DNA of 24,867 nucleotides, taken from the NCBI GenBank assembly GCA_050730675.1, contig JBOHNM010000051.1:1-24867 (forward strand), written 5' to 3'. Of the stretch, positions 7,514-16,643 are shown in pieces. Below the pieces are notes generated by a model. It saw only the letters and a list, made by a program, of their open reading frames with translations. It searched no databases and was not told the origin of the DNA. Source of the stretch: JBOHNM01 sp050730675. Its GTDB lineage: Bacteria > Planctomycetota > Phycisphaerae > Phycisphaerales > UBA1924. Numbering within the stretch: position 1 is the first letter of the stretch; each line of letters starts with the position of its first letter. Both the position numbers and the translations under genes were made by a program.

Positions 7514-8797
7514 GTGAAGCACTTGAGAATCACCGGATTGGCAGTCCTCGGCATCGCGAGCGCCGCGGACGCTCAGACGCTTACCGGCATCGGGCTTTTG
7601 CCGCCGGGGAGTATTTCGGTGGGCACACTGCACAGCCCAGCGTCGAATTGCCATGGTCTCTCGGCCGACGGACTTGTGGCGGTCGGGGTGGGCTCCTGGT
7701 CACCCTATATCCGACCGTTCCGATGGACGAGAGCCGGCGGCATGTCACCGATGAATTTCATGCCGGGAGTGACGAACGGCACCGCCGCCTACGCCACCAA
7801 CGGGGACGGGACTGTGGTCGTGGGAACGGGAATCTCCGGTCCGATTTCGAACCGTGCCATTCGGTGGGTTGGCGATGCTCCGCAAGACCTGGGAACGCTC
7901 GCGGGAGGAGCGCAGTCGTACGGCGAAGACGTGAGCGATGATGGCTCACGGGTGTGCGGGATGAGCGAGTCTTCGGCAGGCCTCCGTGCGTTCCTGTGGA
8001 CGGCGGCGGACGGGATGTTGAATTTGGGGACGCTTCCGGGGAAGAGCTTCTCGAGGGCGACGGCTATCAGCGGAGATGGCCAGGTGGTCATTGGCTACGC
8101 CTTCAACACCTCAACCGATGCACGGGGCTTCCGCTGGACAAGTGCCGGCGGAATCCAAGACATGGGCGATGTGTCGCCCGGCTCGCCATTTGTTCCTAGC
8201 GCATGTTCGGAGGACGGCTCAACAATTGTCGGGGGCGCCATCGTCGGCAGTGTGGGCCACGGTTGGAAGTGGACAGCCGCCGGCGGCCTGACCGACCTCG
8301 GTATCATCGCCGGTGCGAACAATTCCGGCGCGAATAACGTGAATGCCGATGGCCGGGTCGTTGTGGGTTCGTCCGGCGGTGCATCGATCTGGACGGCCAC
8401 CGGCGGATGGATGAAGCTCAAGCGGATTCTTGAGCTCGAAGAAATTCCCAACAGCGACTGGAACCTCGGCGGCGCCTTCGATATCTCCGCAGATGGCCTG
8501 ACCATCGCGGGTTCCGGGTCGCACACACTTCCAAGCGGAAGCCAGCGTCAGGAGGGATGGGTGATCCGCCTGGCGGTGCTGCCGTGCAACCTGGCCGACA
8601 TCGCCAAGCTCGGCGGCGCCCCGGGGCCCGACGGCCGCGTCACGCCGGATGATCTCATCGCGTTCATCGAGGGGTTCTTCGCGGGCAGCTTGGTGAAATG
8701 CGACCTTATTGGCCTCGGCGGGTTCCCCGTCCCCGACGGCCAACTGACCGCCGACGACATCGTTGAGTTCCTTCGGTTGTTCTTTTTGCCCTGCTGA
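7514..8797 (+). CDS. Secreted HAF-repeat protein with GC-type dockerin tail
   Basis: 427 residues from a GTG start. The signal peptide is VKHLRITGLAVLGIASAADA-Q. Six HAF-type repeats follow (PFRWTRAGGMSPMNF, AIRWVGDAPQDLGTLAGG, AFLWTAADGMLNLGTLPGK, GFRWTSAGGIQDMG, GWKWTAAGGLTDLG, SIWTATGGWMKLKRIL), each with an S-x-DG-x-x-VVG strand. The tail starts at PCNLADIAKLGG and holds two Asp-rich EF-hand-like units (PGPDGRVTPDDLIAFIEGFF, PVPDGQLTADDIVEFLRLFF), ending LPC-stop. The two cysteines bounding the tail could form a disulfide. This tail is found at the C-terminus of many secreted planctomycete proteins and probably acts as a targeting or binding module. The exact role of the repeats is unknown. 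It lies 110 bases after the broken paralogue and 35 before the next gene, so it is likely co-transcribed with the latter. Confidence 0.85.
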   Translation: MKHLRITGLAVLGIASAADAQTLTGIGLLPPGSISVGTLHSPASNCHGLSADGLVAVGVGSWSPYIRPFRWTRAGGMSPMNFMPGVTNGTAAYATNGDGTVVVGTGISGPISNRAIRWVGDAPQDLGTLAGGAQSYGEDVSDDGSRVCGMSESSAGLRAFLWTAADGMLNLGTLPGKSFSRATAISGDGQVVIGYAFNTSTDARGFRWTSAGGIQDMGDVSPGSPFVPSACSEDGSTIVGGAIVGSVGHGWKWTAAGGLTDLGIIAGANNSGANNVNADGRVVVGSSGGASIWTATGGWMKLKRILELEEIPNSDWNLGGAFDISADGLTIAGSGSHTLPSGSQRQEGWVIRLAVLPCNLADIAKLGGAPGPDGRVTPDDLIAFIEGFFAGSLVKCDLIGLGGFPVPDGQLTADDIVEFLRLFFLPC

Positions 8798-8821
8798 GTT
8801 TCCATCACGTACGCCGTTCGT

Positions 8822-8826
8822 GGAGG
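8822..8826 (+). promoter_or_regulatory. Ribosome binding site fixing a TTG start
   Basis: GGAGG lies six bases before the TTG at 8833. There is no in-frame ATG or GTG between this site and the signal peptide, so TTG is the likely start. Confidence 0.75.
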
Positions 8827-8832
8827 TTTCCC

Positions 8833-11100
8833 TTGCGATCGATCTTTACCGCATCATTGGGCATGGCTGCCTCCGGATGGGTTGTTGCGGCGGCCATGGC
8901 GTCACCGGTGTTTAGTATTGTGACGGCCGGAATATCGGGGCCGGAGTACATACGTGGCGACGGAACGATCACATCCGACGCGGTGCAACTGACCCCGTCG
9001 GGATGGATCCTCGGCCGTTCGCCGCGCTGGATGGGGAGTGATTCCGGGGTCTATCCCGGAGGGACAGCGGTCTGGGCGTATCGACCTCTGCCGGGAGGCG
9101 GCGTGACGACGCGCGTCGGCCTGTTCGACAATCCGCACACAAAGCTGACTGGCACCGTGCAGCAGTCCTGGGCGATTGCCATGAATGATGCAGGCCAGGC
9201 GACAGGCTACTCGAGTCGTTGGTTCGGGAATGTCGGCCTGGGGGAGAGCGCCTGGTTCTTTCAACCCGACGGCGTGGGGGCCGGCACTTCGGTGCGCATC
9301 GGGCTGTTCGACAACCCGGAGCACACACAGACGGTCGGGGTGACGCCGGGGTATCAATCCGCGAATGTGTGGGCGATTTCCCCGGCCGGCCACGTCATCG
9401 GACAATCAACCCGGTATCTCGGCGGAACGACGGGCAAGGGATTCACGGCTTGGCTGTTCACGCCCGGGCCGGGCGGGGGCTCGACCGTGCGTGTGGGGCT
9501 AAGCGGACCGGGGTACGTCTACACAGCGGGGCCAAGCAACGGCGTGGAAACCAGCCGTGCCGAATTTGTGAATTCCGCAGGTCAGGCTGTCGGCTACACA
9601 GGACATTGCGACGGTGCACTTTCACTGGGCAACGCTGCGTGGTACCGCCAGCCGAGCGGAGCGACTGTGCGCATCGGGTATGTCGATGCAGAACACACCA
9701 TGTCGACCGGCCAGTTTCCTGGTCTCCAAACGAGTGATTTCAACGCGCTGAGCGAGACCGGCGCGGCAGTGGGGTACTCGCTGCGATATACCGGAGCCTC
9801 GCCGCGCGGGCAGAGCCTCTGGTACTACACGCCAGAAGACGGCGGCACAACGACACGCCTGGGTTTCACCGGCGGGCAATGGGTGCAGTCGAGCGGGACA
9901 GAGATCGGCACGCAGTTCAGTGAATTCCTGGCGATGAACGCCTCGGGCCAGGTGATGGGCCGCAGCCGAGGCTACGCTGGCGCCGCGTGGATCATCACGG
10001 GTGGGTGGGTGTTCACTCCCGGTCCATCGGGCGGCACCACGGTACGAGTCGGACTGCTCGACGGCGTACACACACAGTCCAGCGGTCCTGAGATCAGTCG
10101 CCAAGACACGACGCCACAATTCCTGAACGATGCGGGCGACCTCGCGGGGATCTCGACGCGGTACAGCACGACATCCGCCAATGGCCGCAGTGCGTGGTTC
10201 TATCGCGACGGGACTACGACGCGCATCGGACTGTTCAGCGCGGCGTACGTGGACGGAAACGGCTCACAGTACACCAATCTGGTCGCGATGAGCAATACCG
10301 GGCGGGTGATTGGCCGGTCAAACCTCGCTACGGGCACTGGGGCGACGCCGTGGATGTTCGAGCCCACGGCCACTGGCGGGGACACGTTTCCGATCGGCCC
10401 GCTCGTTGTGCCGCCGGGAAGCACCATCAGGCCCGCGCTCAGTGTTCCGGTGGCGCTGAACGACTCGGGACAAGTGATCGGCACGATCGATCGCTCCGTG
10501 GGTACAACGAGTTTCGGCACGTCGGGCTGGTTCTACGATCGGGCGACCAACACCACGATGTTGCTGGAGTTCTCGGTCAGCACCGGCGGCGTGTCGGTAA
10601 CAACCCCGCAGTTCATCACCCCATCTGGCGTCGTGCTCGGCACATACAGGCTCTACAGCGGAGCCACGGATCTAGGCGATCGCACCTTCCGCTGGTCGCT
10701 CACCGACGGTTTCCAGGATCTCGGCGGCACCGCCTTCGCCGGCCTTGCCGCCAACGGGTGGGGGTCGCTTCGAACGGTTCAATCGACATCCGCGGACGGC
10801 CTTCGGATCGCGGGCTCCGGCTTGCGCACCGGTCAGGCCGCCATCACCAACGGCGCGATCTACGTTCTGACGCCGATCGCACCGTGCAACCTCGCCGACG
10901 TCGCACAGCTTGGAGGCCAAGTCGGGCCGGACGGCCAACTGACCGCAGACGACCTCATTGTGTTCCTCAGCGCGTTCTTTGCCGGCAATATGTCGATCGC
11001 TGACATCACGGGCCTCGGCGGCGCGTCGCCGCCGGACGGGCAACTCACCGCCGATGATGTGGTCTCGTACATCGCGGCGTTCTTCCAAGGCTGCTCTTGA
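8833..11100 (+). CDS. Large secreted tandem-repeat protein with GC-type dockerin tail
   Basis: 755 residues from a TTG start. Signal peptide: MRSIFTASLGMAASGWVVAAAMA-S. The body carries nine Trp-aromatic repeat units of roughly 65-75 residues, each with a W-[FY] strand, a Gly/Thr-rich turn, a TVRIGLFD-type strand and an HT-x-x-G segment, followed by A-x-N-x-x-G-x-V-x-G-x-S-x-RY (for example AWFFQPDGVGAGTSVRIGLF, GWVFTPGPSGGTTVRVGLLD, AWFYRDGTTTRIGLF). This is related to, but longer than, the HAF repeats in the two upstream genes. A last Trp unit (FRWSLTDGFQDLGG) is a true HAF type. The tail runs from PCNLADVAQLGG to the final GCS, with two units (VGPDGQLTADDLIVFLSAFF, PPDGQLTADDVVSYIAAFF). 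A propeller or solenoid surface protein is inferred; no catalytic motif is visible. Confidence 0.82.
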   Translation: MRSIFTASLGMAASGWVVAAAMASPVFSIVTAGISGPEYIRGDGTITSDAVQLTPSGWILGRSPRWMGSDSGVYPGGTAVWAYRPLPGGGVTTRVGLFDNPHTKLTGTVQQSWAIAMNDAGQATGYSSRWFGNVGLGESAWFFQPDGVGAGTSVRIGLFDNPEHTQTVGVTPGYQSANVWAISPAGHVIGQSTRYLGGTTGKGFTAWLFTPGPGGGSTVRVGLSGPGYVYTAGPSNGVETSRAEFVNSAGQAVGYTGHCDGALSLGNAAWYRQPSGATVRIGYVDAEHTMSTGQFPGLQTSDFNALSETGAAVGYSLRYTGASPRGQSLWYYTPEDGGTTTRLGFTGGQWVQSSGTEIGTQFSEFLAMNASGQVMGRSRGYAGAAWIITGGWVFTPGPSGGTTVRVGLLDGVHTQSSGPEISRQDTTPQFLNDAGDLAGISTRYSTTSANGRSAWFYRDGTTTRIGLFSAAYVDGNGSQYTNLVAMSNTGRVIGRSNLATGTGATPWMFEPTATGGDTFPIGPLVVPPGSTIRPALSVPVALNDSGQVIGTIDRSVGTTSFGTSGWFYDRATNTTMLLEFSVSTGGVSVTTPQFITPSGVVLGTYRLYSGATDLGDRTFRWSLTDGFQDLGGTAFAGLAANGWGSLRTVQSTSADGLRIAGSGLRTGQAAITNGAIYVLTPIAPCNLADVAQLGGQVGPDGQLTADDLIVFLSAFFAGNMSIADITGLGGASPPDGQLTADDVVSYIAAFFQGCS

Positions 11101-11176
11101 ACCGAACTCTGCAGCTTCCCCTGTCGCCGGCATCCACAATCACGGGCCGACGGAACAACGAGTTCGCTCGCACTGA

Positions 11177-12346
11177 TTACTTTCGGTCCATTCCCGGGGG
11201 TGGTGTCGTTCGGCCACGGTCACGGCGGAGGTCGGCGAGGATCTTGTCGATCTCGGCCGTGGTCTTGACGAGGTCCTTGCGCTCAAAGCCGTCGTCGAAA
11301 AGCGGCTCCAGGCCGACTTCCGCGGCCTGCTTCTTGAGCGTCAGCCACTGGTTGAGGTCGGTCTTGAACTTGCCAAGAGCCGCGGTGGCCCGGTCGGTAG
11401 CTTCGGTCCATTGCTTCTGGCTGCCGGGGGTGAACTTGCCGGTCTCGCGGTAGTAGTCGTATTGGAGCGTTTCCGGCCGGCTCTCCTTGTACGTCTTGAA
11501 GGACTTTTCGACATCCGCATCCACCTTGCGGGCCTTGTCCATCAGGGCCTCGGCGCGGCGGACGTTTTCCTTCTGCAGGTCTTTGCCATAGGTGCCCGCG
11601 GAGGTCCACTGATCCACGCGCAGCTCGGCCCGCAGCGTGTCGATGTCGGCCTTCTTGATGGGGTAGGCGAAGCCGTACTTGGCGGCCTCGACGCCGGTCA
11701 TGGTCAAGATTCCCTCACGGTCGCTGAGTACCGACACCTGGTCTGGCGGCAAGTTGGAGGGCTGCGTGTCCACAATCTTGTACGTGCCGTTGGGTTGCTT
11801 GAGGGCGAAGACCTGGACCTCCGGCAGGACCATCGCCCGCACCAGCAAGGGCGATCGTTTCTTGGACTCCGCCACGGCTGCGAGCTGAGCGGCGAAAGCT
11901 GAGTTGAACTTGGCATCGACGGCCGCGGCGCCCGTGGACTTCTCCTTTGAGAATGCCACCGCTGCGCCGATTCGCGCGGTCGGAGTCATGAAGATCGCAT
12001 CGCAGGACATCGTCGGCCAGAGCGTGGCGCTGAGAGCATCCTCGATCACGGCAACGGTGTAGATCTGGCCGTCGAACTTCTGGATCGCCTCGGCCATCGA
12101 CTTGGCCGCCCACACCGCCCCGCCGCCGGACTTGACGGTGAAGATGGCGTACTGCACCTTCTCTTTGACGGCCCGATCGAGCGCCTGCTCAACGCCTTTC
12201 GGGAGCAGTTCCTTGCCGAAGCTGCCGCTGAGCGGGATTTCGATGTACCGCACGCCGCCGTCATCGGGCGGGTCGACAGCGAACGCCGCGACGGACCAGG
12301 CGAGCGTGCATAGGGCAACGAGAGCAATCAGACACTTCCGCAGCAT
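11177..12346 (-). CDS. Secreted ClpP/NfeD-class serine protease-like protein
   Basis: 389 residues. Signal peptide: MLRKCLIALVALCTLAWSVAAFA. Residues about 30-230 match the ClpP-crotonase fold as used in NfeD/SppA: YIEIPLSGSFGKEL, then AIFTVKSGGGAVWAAKSMAE, then EDALSATLWPTMSCDAIFM with Ser106 as the likely nucleophile, then TARIGAAVAF. AKFNSAFAAQLAAVAESKKRS follows, where Lys146 is in the place of the catalytic lysine. Such proteases cleave membrane or signal-peptide remnants; the substrate here is unknown. Residues about 230-380 are charged and helical with no membrane segment, unlike true NfeD (membrane plus OB domains) or SppA (two protease repeats). GAGGAG five bases before the ATG at 12346 supports the start. 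It lies 173 bases downstream of the second OPT gene on the same strand, with a weak terminator between. Confidence 0.72.
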   Translation of the reverse strand: MLRKCLIALVALCTLAWSVAAFAVDPPDDGGVRYIEIPLSGSFGKELLPKGVEQALDRAVKEKVQYAIFTVKSGGGAVWAAKSMAEAIQKFDGQIYTVAVIEDALSATLWPTMSCDAIFMTPTARIGAAVAFSKEKSTGAAAVDAKFNSAFAAQLAAVAESKKRSPLLVRAMVLPEVQVFALKQPNGTYKIVDTQPSNLPPDQVSVLSDREGILTMTGVEAAKYGFAYPIKKADIDTLRAELRVDQWTSAGTYGKDLQKENVRRAEALMDKARKVDADVEKSFKTYKESRPETLQYDYYRETGKFTPGSQKQWTEATDRATAALGKFKTDLNQWLTLKKQAAEVGLEPLFDDGFERKDLVKTTAEIDKILADLRRDRGRTTPPPGMDRK

Positions 12347-12412
12347 GAGGACTCCTCACGAGGGGCGGACCGTGCCGCCGGACCGAGAAAACGCATGGAC
12401 TGACCGGGTGGG

Positions 12413-12433
12413 CAACAAAGCGCCGAGCGGCGC
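12413..12433 (-). terminator. Possible weak terminator after the OPT gene pair
   Basis: Read on the minus strand, GCGCC-GCTC-GGCGC is followed by TTTGTT. The stem is only five pairs and the T-run is interrupted, so strength is doubtful. It lies about 90 bases past the OPT stop at 12519. Confidence 0.35.
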
Positions 12434-12518
12434 GAGAAGAGTGTATCAGTCGCAGCGGAATGTGCAAGAGGATGGCTTAACAGCGTGGGGAACCCATCCC
12501 GCAACCTGGGGCCGGCGG

Positions 12519-14582
12519 CTACTTGAAGAGGAAGACCTTCACAATGACATCGCCGATGCCCACCAGCGCGGCTCCCGCGATAATGCCGGCGCAGATTGGC
12601 TCGTGTGTGGCGACCCACAACTTGTTGCCGAACGAGTCGGGTTTCTTCGAGTACATCGCGTGCGTAATGGTGAAGAAGAGTGCACCCGCGAACATCGCCA
12701 TGACCGAATCCGGGGGCACCACCACGCCAAGCCCCATGGCCAGGGGTGACAAAGGGAACTTGCCCTTGCTCCGGATGCGTACGACTTCCATGACGAGTGC
12801 GACGACACCGGCGATGACCATGGACGTGATGATCGACGGCGTGAGGAGGGTCTTAGCGGTCGGCCCACCGAAGATGGACGTCACGAGTTCGGAGACGCCT
12901 TTCCACTGCACGGCCGAGGGGAAGCTGAACTGACCGCCATCGGGGGTCATCGCGGCCTGGATGTTGCCGCCCTCTTTGTAGTCAGAGAGGAAGAGGAGAT
13001 AGAACAGCGGCGTCGAAGCAAGCGAGCCGGCGATGATCCCGATGATGTGGCCGATCGCCTGCTGGCGGGGCTTGGCACCGAGCATATAGCCGGGCTTGAT
13101 ATCCATCAACAGGTTGCTGGCGTTGCTGGCGACCTCGACGCACATCACGCCCGTCATCAGGTTGGTCGGCGGGTGCTTCGGGTCGGCGGCACCGAAGATG
13201 AACTGCGGGATCTTGCTGAGCGAGCCGGTGGGCGTGATGCCGGTCATGGCGGTGCTGCTGGCGGCGATGAGGGTGAGCACGATGATCATGGGGATCGCCA
13301 GGCCGCCCCAGATCCAGCTCACGCCGAACCACTCGTGGGCCATCCACACACCGATAGCGCCGACGACCGGCATGCCGATCCACGAGACGATGAGCGGGAA
13401 CTCGATCGCGGCCATGCGCGGGTCGGTGGTCGGCTTGGAACCCTTGCGGAAGAGCCCGCCGATGGCCTCGGTGAAGATCTGTGGCTTGGCGAAGAGCGCC
13501 ACCATGGCCGCGACCACCATCATCACGATGCCGTACCAGAGCGCCCAACTGTTGAGGATGTGGGCGCGGCCATAGAGCGGCTCGCCGGCAGCGCTGATCT
13601 TGGCCGGCTGAATCTCGCCGATGGTGATCATCCACGGGACGATCACGCAGAAGTTGAGGAGCATGCCGATGAGCATGCTGGTGCCGGAGCGGATGCCCAT
13701 GAGGCCGCCCGCGCCGAACATCGCCAGATCCAGGGCCGGACGCAGGGCCAGTTCCTTCATCGGGATGCCGGCGATCGTGGGCTTCTGCAGCCAATTCGGA
13801 GCGGTGGGCCAGACATTGACGAACACCCAGGAGATCCACTTGTCCAGCTCGTGCGGAAGGTGCCAGGTCTTGTCCAGCAGGTCCTTGTTCGCGGTGATGT
13901 GCTCTTTCCACTTGCCGCCGCTGCCGGCCCACATGCCTGCCGCGCGAATGGCCTTGAGGTAAGACTCTCCGGACACAAAGCTGACCAGACCCGCGCCGGC
14001 GGCGAATACCGCCAGCACCTTGGCCTTGAACATGCCCACCGAGGCGCTGGAGGTGTAGAGGGTGTCGAGCACGACGCCGCAGGCTCGCCCTTCGGGGAAC
14101 GGCTGCTGCTCATCGTTGATGAAGCGACGCTTCATCGGGAAAGCCACCAGCACACCCAGTATGGAAAGCACGACGTTGAACAGGAGCATCTGGTGCCAAG
14201 GAAGCACCGTGTTCTGCACCCACATGTACGCCGCCATGCCGGAGATGAGCGGGCCGGTCATATACCCTGCCGCGGTCGCGATCGACTGCATGCAGTTGTT
14301 CTCAAGGATCGTCATGTCCTTCGCGCCCAGCTTCGAGAGCACCTTGAACATGGCGAAGGCGAGGATGACGCTGGTGAGGCCGACGCCGAGTGTCCACCCT
14401 GTCTTGGCCCCGACATAGAGATTGGTCGCCGAGAGCACGCCGCCGATCAGGAAGCCGGTGATGGCCGAACGGAACGTGAGCTGGGCCATGTCGCCGCGGA
14501 AGACGTTGGCGAGCCACCACTGGTCCTTCTGCTGGAGGGACCACGTGCGGACCTGATCTTCGGTGAGTTGCGGGATGGGCAT
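12519..14582 (-). CDS. OPT-family oligopeptide/metal-chelate transporter, second copy
   Basis: 687 residues, a polytopic membrane protein with more than a dozen hydrophobic segments. OPT proteins import peptides or metal-chelate complexes with protons. Family marks seen here are TNLYVGAKTGWTLGVGL in the first helices, DMTILENNCMQSIATAAGY, the loop PMKRRFINDEQQPFPEG with the FPxG motif, and SNLLMDIKPGYMLGAKPRQQ. The start is the ATG at 14582 (MPIPQLTEDQVRTWSLQQKD); no clear Shine-Dalgarno site is seen. The start lies 42 bases after the stop of the first OPT gene, consistent with one operon. The two copies share the same order of motifs but differ substantially in sequence, so the duplication is old and the substrates may differ. 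Confidence 0.9.
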   Translation of the reverse strand: MPIPQLTEDQVRTWSLQQKDQWWLANVFRGDMAQLTFRSAITGFLIGGVLSATNLYVGAKTGWTLGVGLTSVILAFAMFKVLSKLGAKDMTILENNCMQSIATAAGYMTGPLISGMAAYMWVQNTVLPWHQMLLFNVVLSILGVLVAFPMKRRFINDEQQPFPEGRACGVVLDTLYTSSASVGMFKAKVLAVFAAGAGLVSFVSGESYLKAIRAAGMWAGSGGKWKEHITANKDLLDKTWHLPHELDKWISWVFVNVWPTAPNWLQKPTIAGIPMKELALRPALDLAMFGAGGLMGIRSGTSMLIGMLLNFCVIVPWMITIGEIQPAKISAAGEPLYGRAHILNSWALWYGIVMMVVAAMVALFAKPQIFTEAIGGLFRKGSKPTTDPRMAAIEFPLIVSWIGMPVVGAIGVWMAHEWFGVSWIWGGLAIPMIIVLTLIAASSTAMTGITPTGSLSKIPQFIFGAADPKHPPTNLMTGVMCVEVASNASNLLMDIKPGYMLGAKPRQQAIGHIIGIIAGSLASTPLFYLLFLSDYKEGGNIQAAMTPDGGQFSFPSAVQWKGVSELVTSIFGGPTAKTLLTPSIITSMVIAGVVALVMEVVRIRSKGKFPLSPLAMGLGVVVPPDSVMAMFAGALFFTITHAMYSKKPDSFGNKLWVATHEPICAGIIAGAALVGIGDVIVKVFLFK

Positions 14583-14624
14583 GGCGTTGTGTGCCGACAG
14601 TAGCCCCCGATCGCGGCTTGATCG

Positions 14625-16643
14625 TCAGAGGTTCCAGCCCATGAGGCCCGAGGCGGTGGCGAGCATGGCGATGAACGCGGCGATGAGACTCTCGCCGGCG
14701 ACCAGCCCCGAAGCCAGGGGCACGCAGTACAGCCTGCAGGAGTTCTTCTCGATCAGCGACCAGATCCACGCGATGACCGCGCCGATGGTGAACGCCAGCG
14801 AGTTGTAGAACGGGAGCATGAAGGAGAGGCCCAGGCCGGTGGCGCTGGGCATGTACTTGCGGTATTTGGCCGGCACGACGAAGCGCTCGATGAGCGGTAG
14901 CAGCACGCCGACGGCCGCGCCGATGAGGATGGCGATCTTGGCCGACTGGGGGAGGAAGTCCAGCCCCTTGGTCAGCACCTCGGCGACCTTAGCCCATGTC
15001 TGTGTTGCGGGCGCGGGCAGGCTCTCGAGCTTGGCCTTGGTGGGCACCATCAGGTACCAGATGGGCACGATCGCGAGAGTGCCGAAGAACACGCCGAAGA
15101 ACTGGGCGAGGAACTGGCGCCGCGGGTTGGCGCCGAGCAGGTAGCCGCTCTTGAGGTCGGTCAGCAGGTCGGCGGATGAGCTCGCGCTGTTGGCGGCGAT
15201 GCCGGCGCTGGCGAGGTTGGGCACCACCTGCCCGGGCTTGATCAAGGCGAAGATCAACTGCATGACCTTGCCCATGGCGCCGATGGGCGTTGTGTCGGTC
15301 TCGCCGGTGGCGCGGCTGGCGACCAGCGAGAGCACGAAGGACATTCCGACGGCGATCAGGCCTGCCCACCAGGCGATATCGAATGCGATGACCTGGATGA
15401 TGAGCATGCCGATGGTGATCGGGAGCATGCCGATGACCATCCAGATAAAGGGCACTTCGACGCGCGCCATGTCGGCGGCGCTCACGCCGTCAACGCTGCC
15501 CGCGCCTGCGGACTTGTCGCCCACGCGGGCGAAGGCCCGCAAGATGGTCTTCCATTGGAACGCCAGCGCGGTAAGGCTGGACATCACCAGCAGAGCCGTG
15601 CCGCCCCACAACCCCCAGCGCGGGAAGTGGTACACCGTGCCACCGGCGACGGTGTCGATCGACTGCACGTACTTCTCCGTCCCGGCGCTCGCCAGGTCCT
15701 GCGCCACCAGCATCGGGCCAAGCCAGAGGTACAGGATTACGGAGCCCAGCAGCATCGACAGGCTGACGCGCAGGCCGACGATCATTCCCGCCGCCACCAG
15801 CAGCACGCTGGTATCAACGCTGTATCCGTACACCTGTTTGCCGTTGATCTGGGTGAACCCGGCGTGCGGCATGTGCTCAGGGATCATGAGCCGCGTTTTC
15901 TCGTAGAACCAATCGAGGAACTTGAACGTGCCTTGCCCTGCGCGCAGAAAGGCCACGATTGCACCAACGCCGAGACCGACCAGGAGCACGTACGCCTTGC
16001 GTGTCGCCTCTTTGCTCTCGCTGTAGAGGCTCTTGAGCGTCTCGGCTGCCGCGATGCCCGATGGGAACGCCAACTGCTCGTGGTTGATCATCTGGCGCTT
16101 CATGGGAATCGCGAGGAAGACGCCCATCAGCCCGGTCAAGAGCGTGAACGTCGCGACCAACCAGGCGGGGTGGATGTTCCAGGTCTTGAGCTGCTCGGCG
16201 GTTTCGCCCGCGGGCGGCAAGTAGAGAAGCACCAAGGCTCCGAACATGGTGGCGATCGTCGATCCTGTCGAATACCCCGCCGCGCTGGCGGTGCTCGCCA
16301 TGCAGTTTGTTTCAAGGATGGTCATCTTCCGGCAGCCGACCAGCGGAGTGATCACGCTCCAGAACACAAAGCTGATCACGCTCGCGGTGATCGCCACGCC
16401 GAAGGCCCATCCGATGTTGAGGGTGGTGTAGAGGTTGCTTGCCGCCAGACCCATGCCCAGGATGCCGCCCGTGAACACGGCGCGGAACGTCAACTGCGGC
16501 ATCTTGTCGCCCTGGTACATGTGCTTGAACCAGTGCGCATCCTTCTGCTCAGGTGTTGCGTCTGCGGGCAGTGGCGGGATGCCGTTGGCAGGGGCGGTGG
16601 TTGTGGCGGGGGCGTTCGGGTCGTTGAAAGCGGAGCCGGCCAT
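14625..16643 (-). CDS. OPT-family oligopeptide/metal-chelate transporter, first copy
   Basis: 672 residues from the ATG at 16643 (MAGSAFNDPNAPATTTAPAN). The frame stays open upstream to 16874, but the extension is basic, Cys-rich and non-membrane, and AAAGGA just before 16643 supports the shorter start. A Pro/Thr/Ala-rich cytoplasmic leader precedes a multi-helix membrane body with SNLYTTLNIGWAFGVAI, KMTILETNCMASTASAAGY, PMKRQMINHEQLAFPSG and ADLLTDLKSGYLLGANPRRQ, all OPT landmarks. It would import peptides or chelated metals across the inner membrane. It is the promoter-proximal gene of the pair, divergent from dnaK. Confidence 0.9.
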   Translation of the reverse strand: MAGSAFNDPNAPATTTAPANGIPPLPADATPEQKDAHWFKHMYQGDKMPQLTFRAVFTGGILGMGLAASNLYTTLNIGWAFGVAITASVISFVFWSVITPLVGCRKMTILETNCMASTASAAGYSTGSTIATMFGALVLLYLPPAGETAEQLKTWNIHPAWLVATFTLLTGLMGVFLAIPMKRQMINHEQLAFPSGIAAAETLKSLYSESKEATRKAYVLLVGLGVGAIVAFLRAGQGTFKFLDWFYEKTRLMIPEHMPHAGFTQINGKQVYGYSVDTSVLLVAAGMIVGLRVSLSMLLGSVILYLWLGPMLVAQDLASAGTEKYVQSIDTVAGGTVYHFPRWGLWGGTALLVMSSLTALAFQWKTILRAFARVGDKSAGAGSVDGVSAADMARVEVPFIWMVIGMLPITIGMLIIQVIAFDIAWWAGLIAVGMSFVLSLVASRATGETDTTPIGAMGKVMQLIFALIKPGQVVPNLASAGIAANSASSSADLLTDLKSGYLLGANPRRQFLAQFFGVFFGTLAIVPIWYLMVPTKAKLESLPAPATQTWAKVAEVLTKGLDFLPQSAKIAILIGAAVGVLLPLIERFVVPAKYRKYMPSATGLGLSFMLPFYNSLAFTIGAVIAWIWSLIEKNSCRLYCVPLASGLVAGESLIAAFIAMLATASGLMGWNL

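Noticed and set aside
13047..14603. 518-residue open frame opposite the second OPT gene
   Set aside because: Its translation is His/Asp/Arg-rich without domains. It mirrors a clear polytopic membrane protein.
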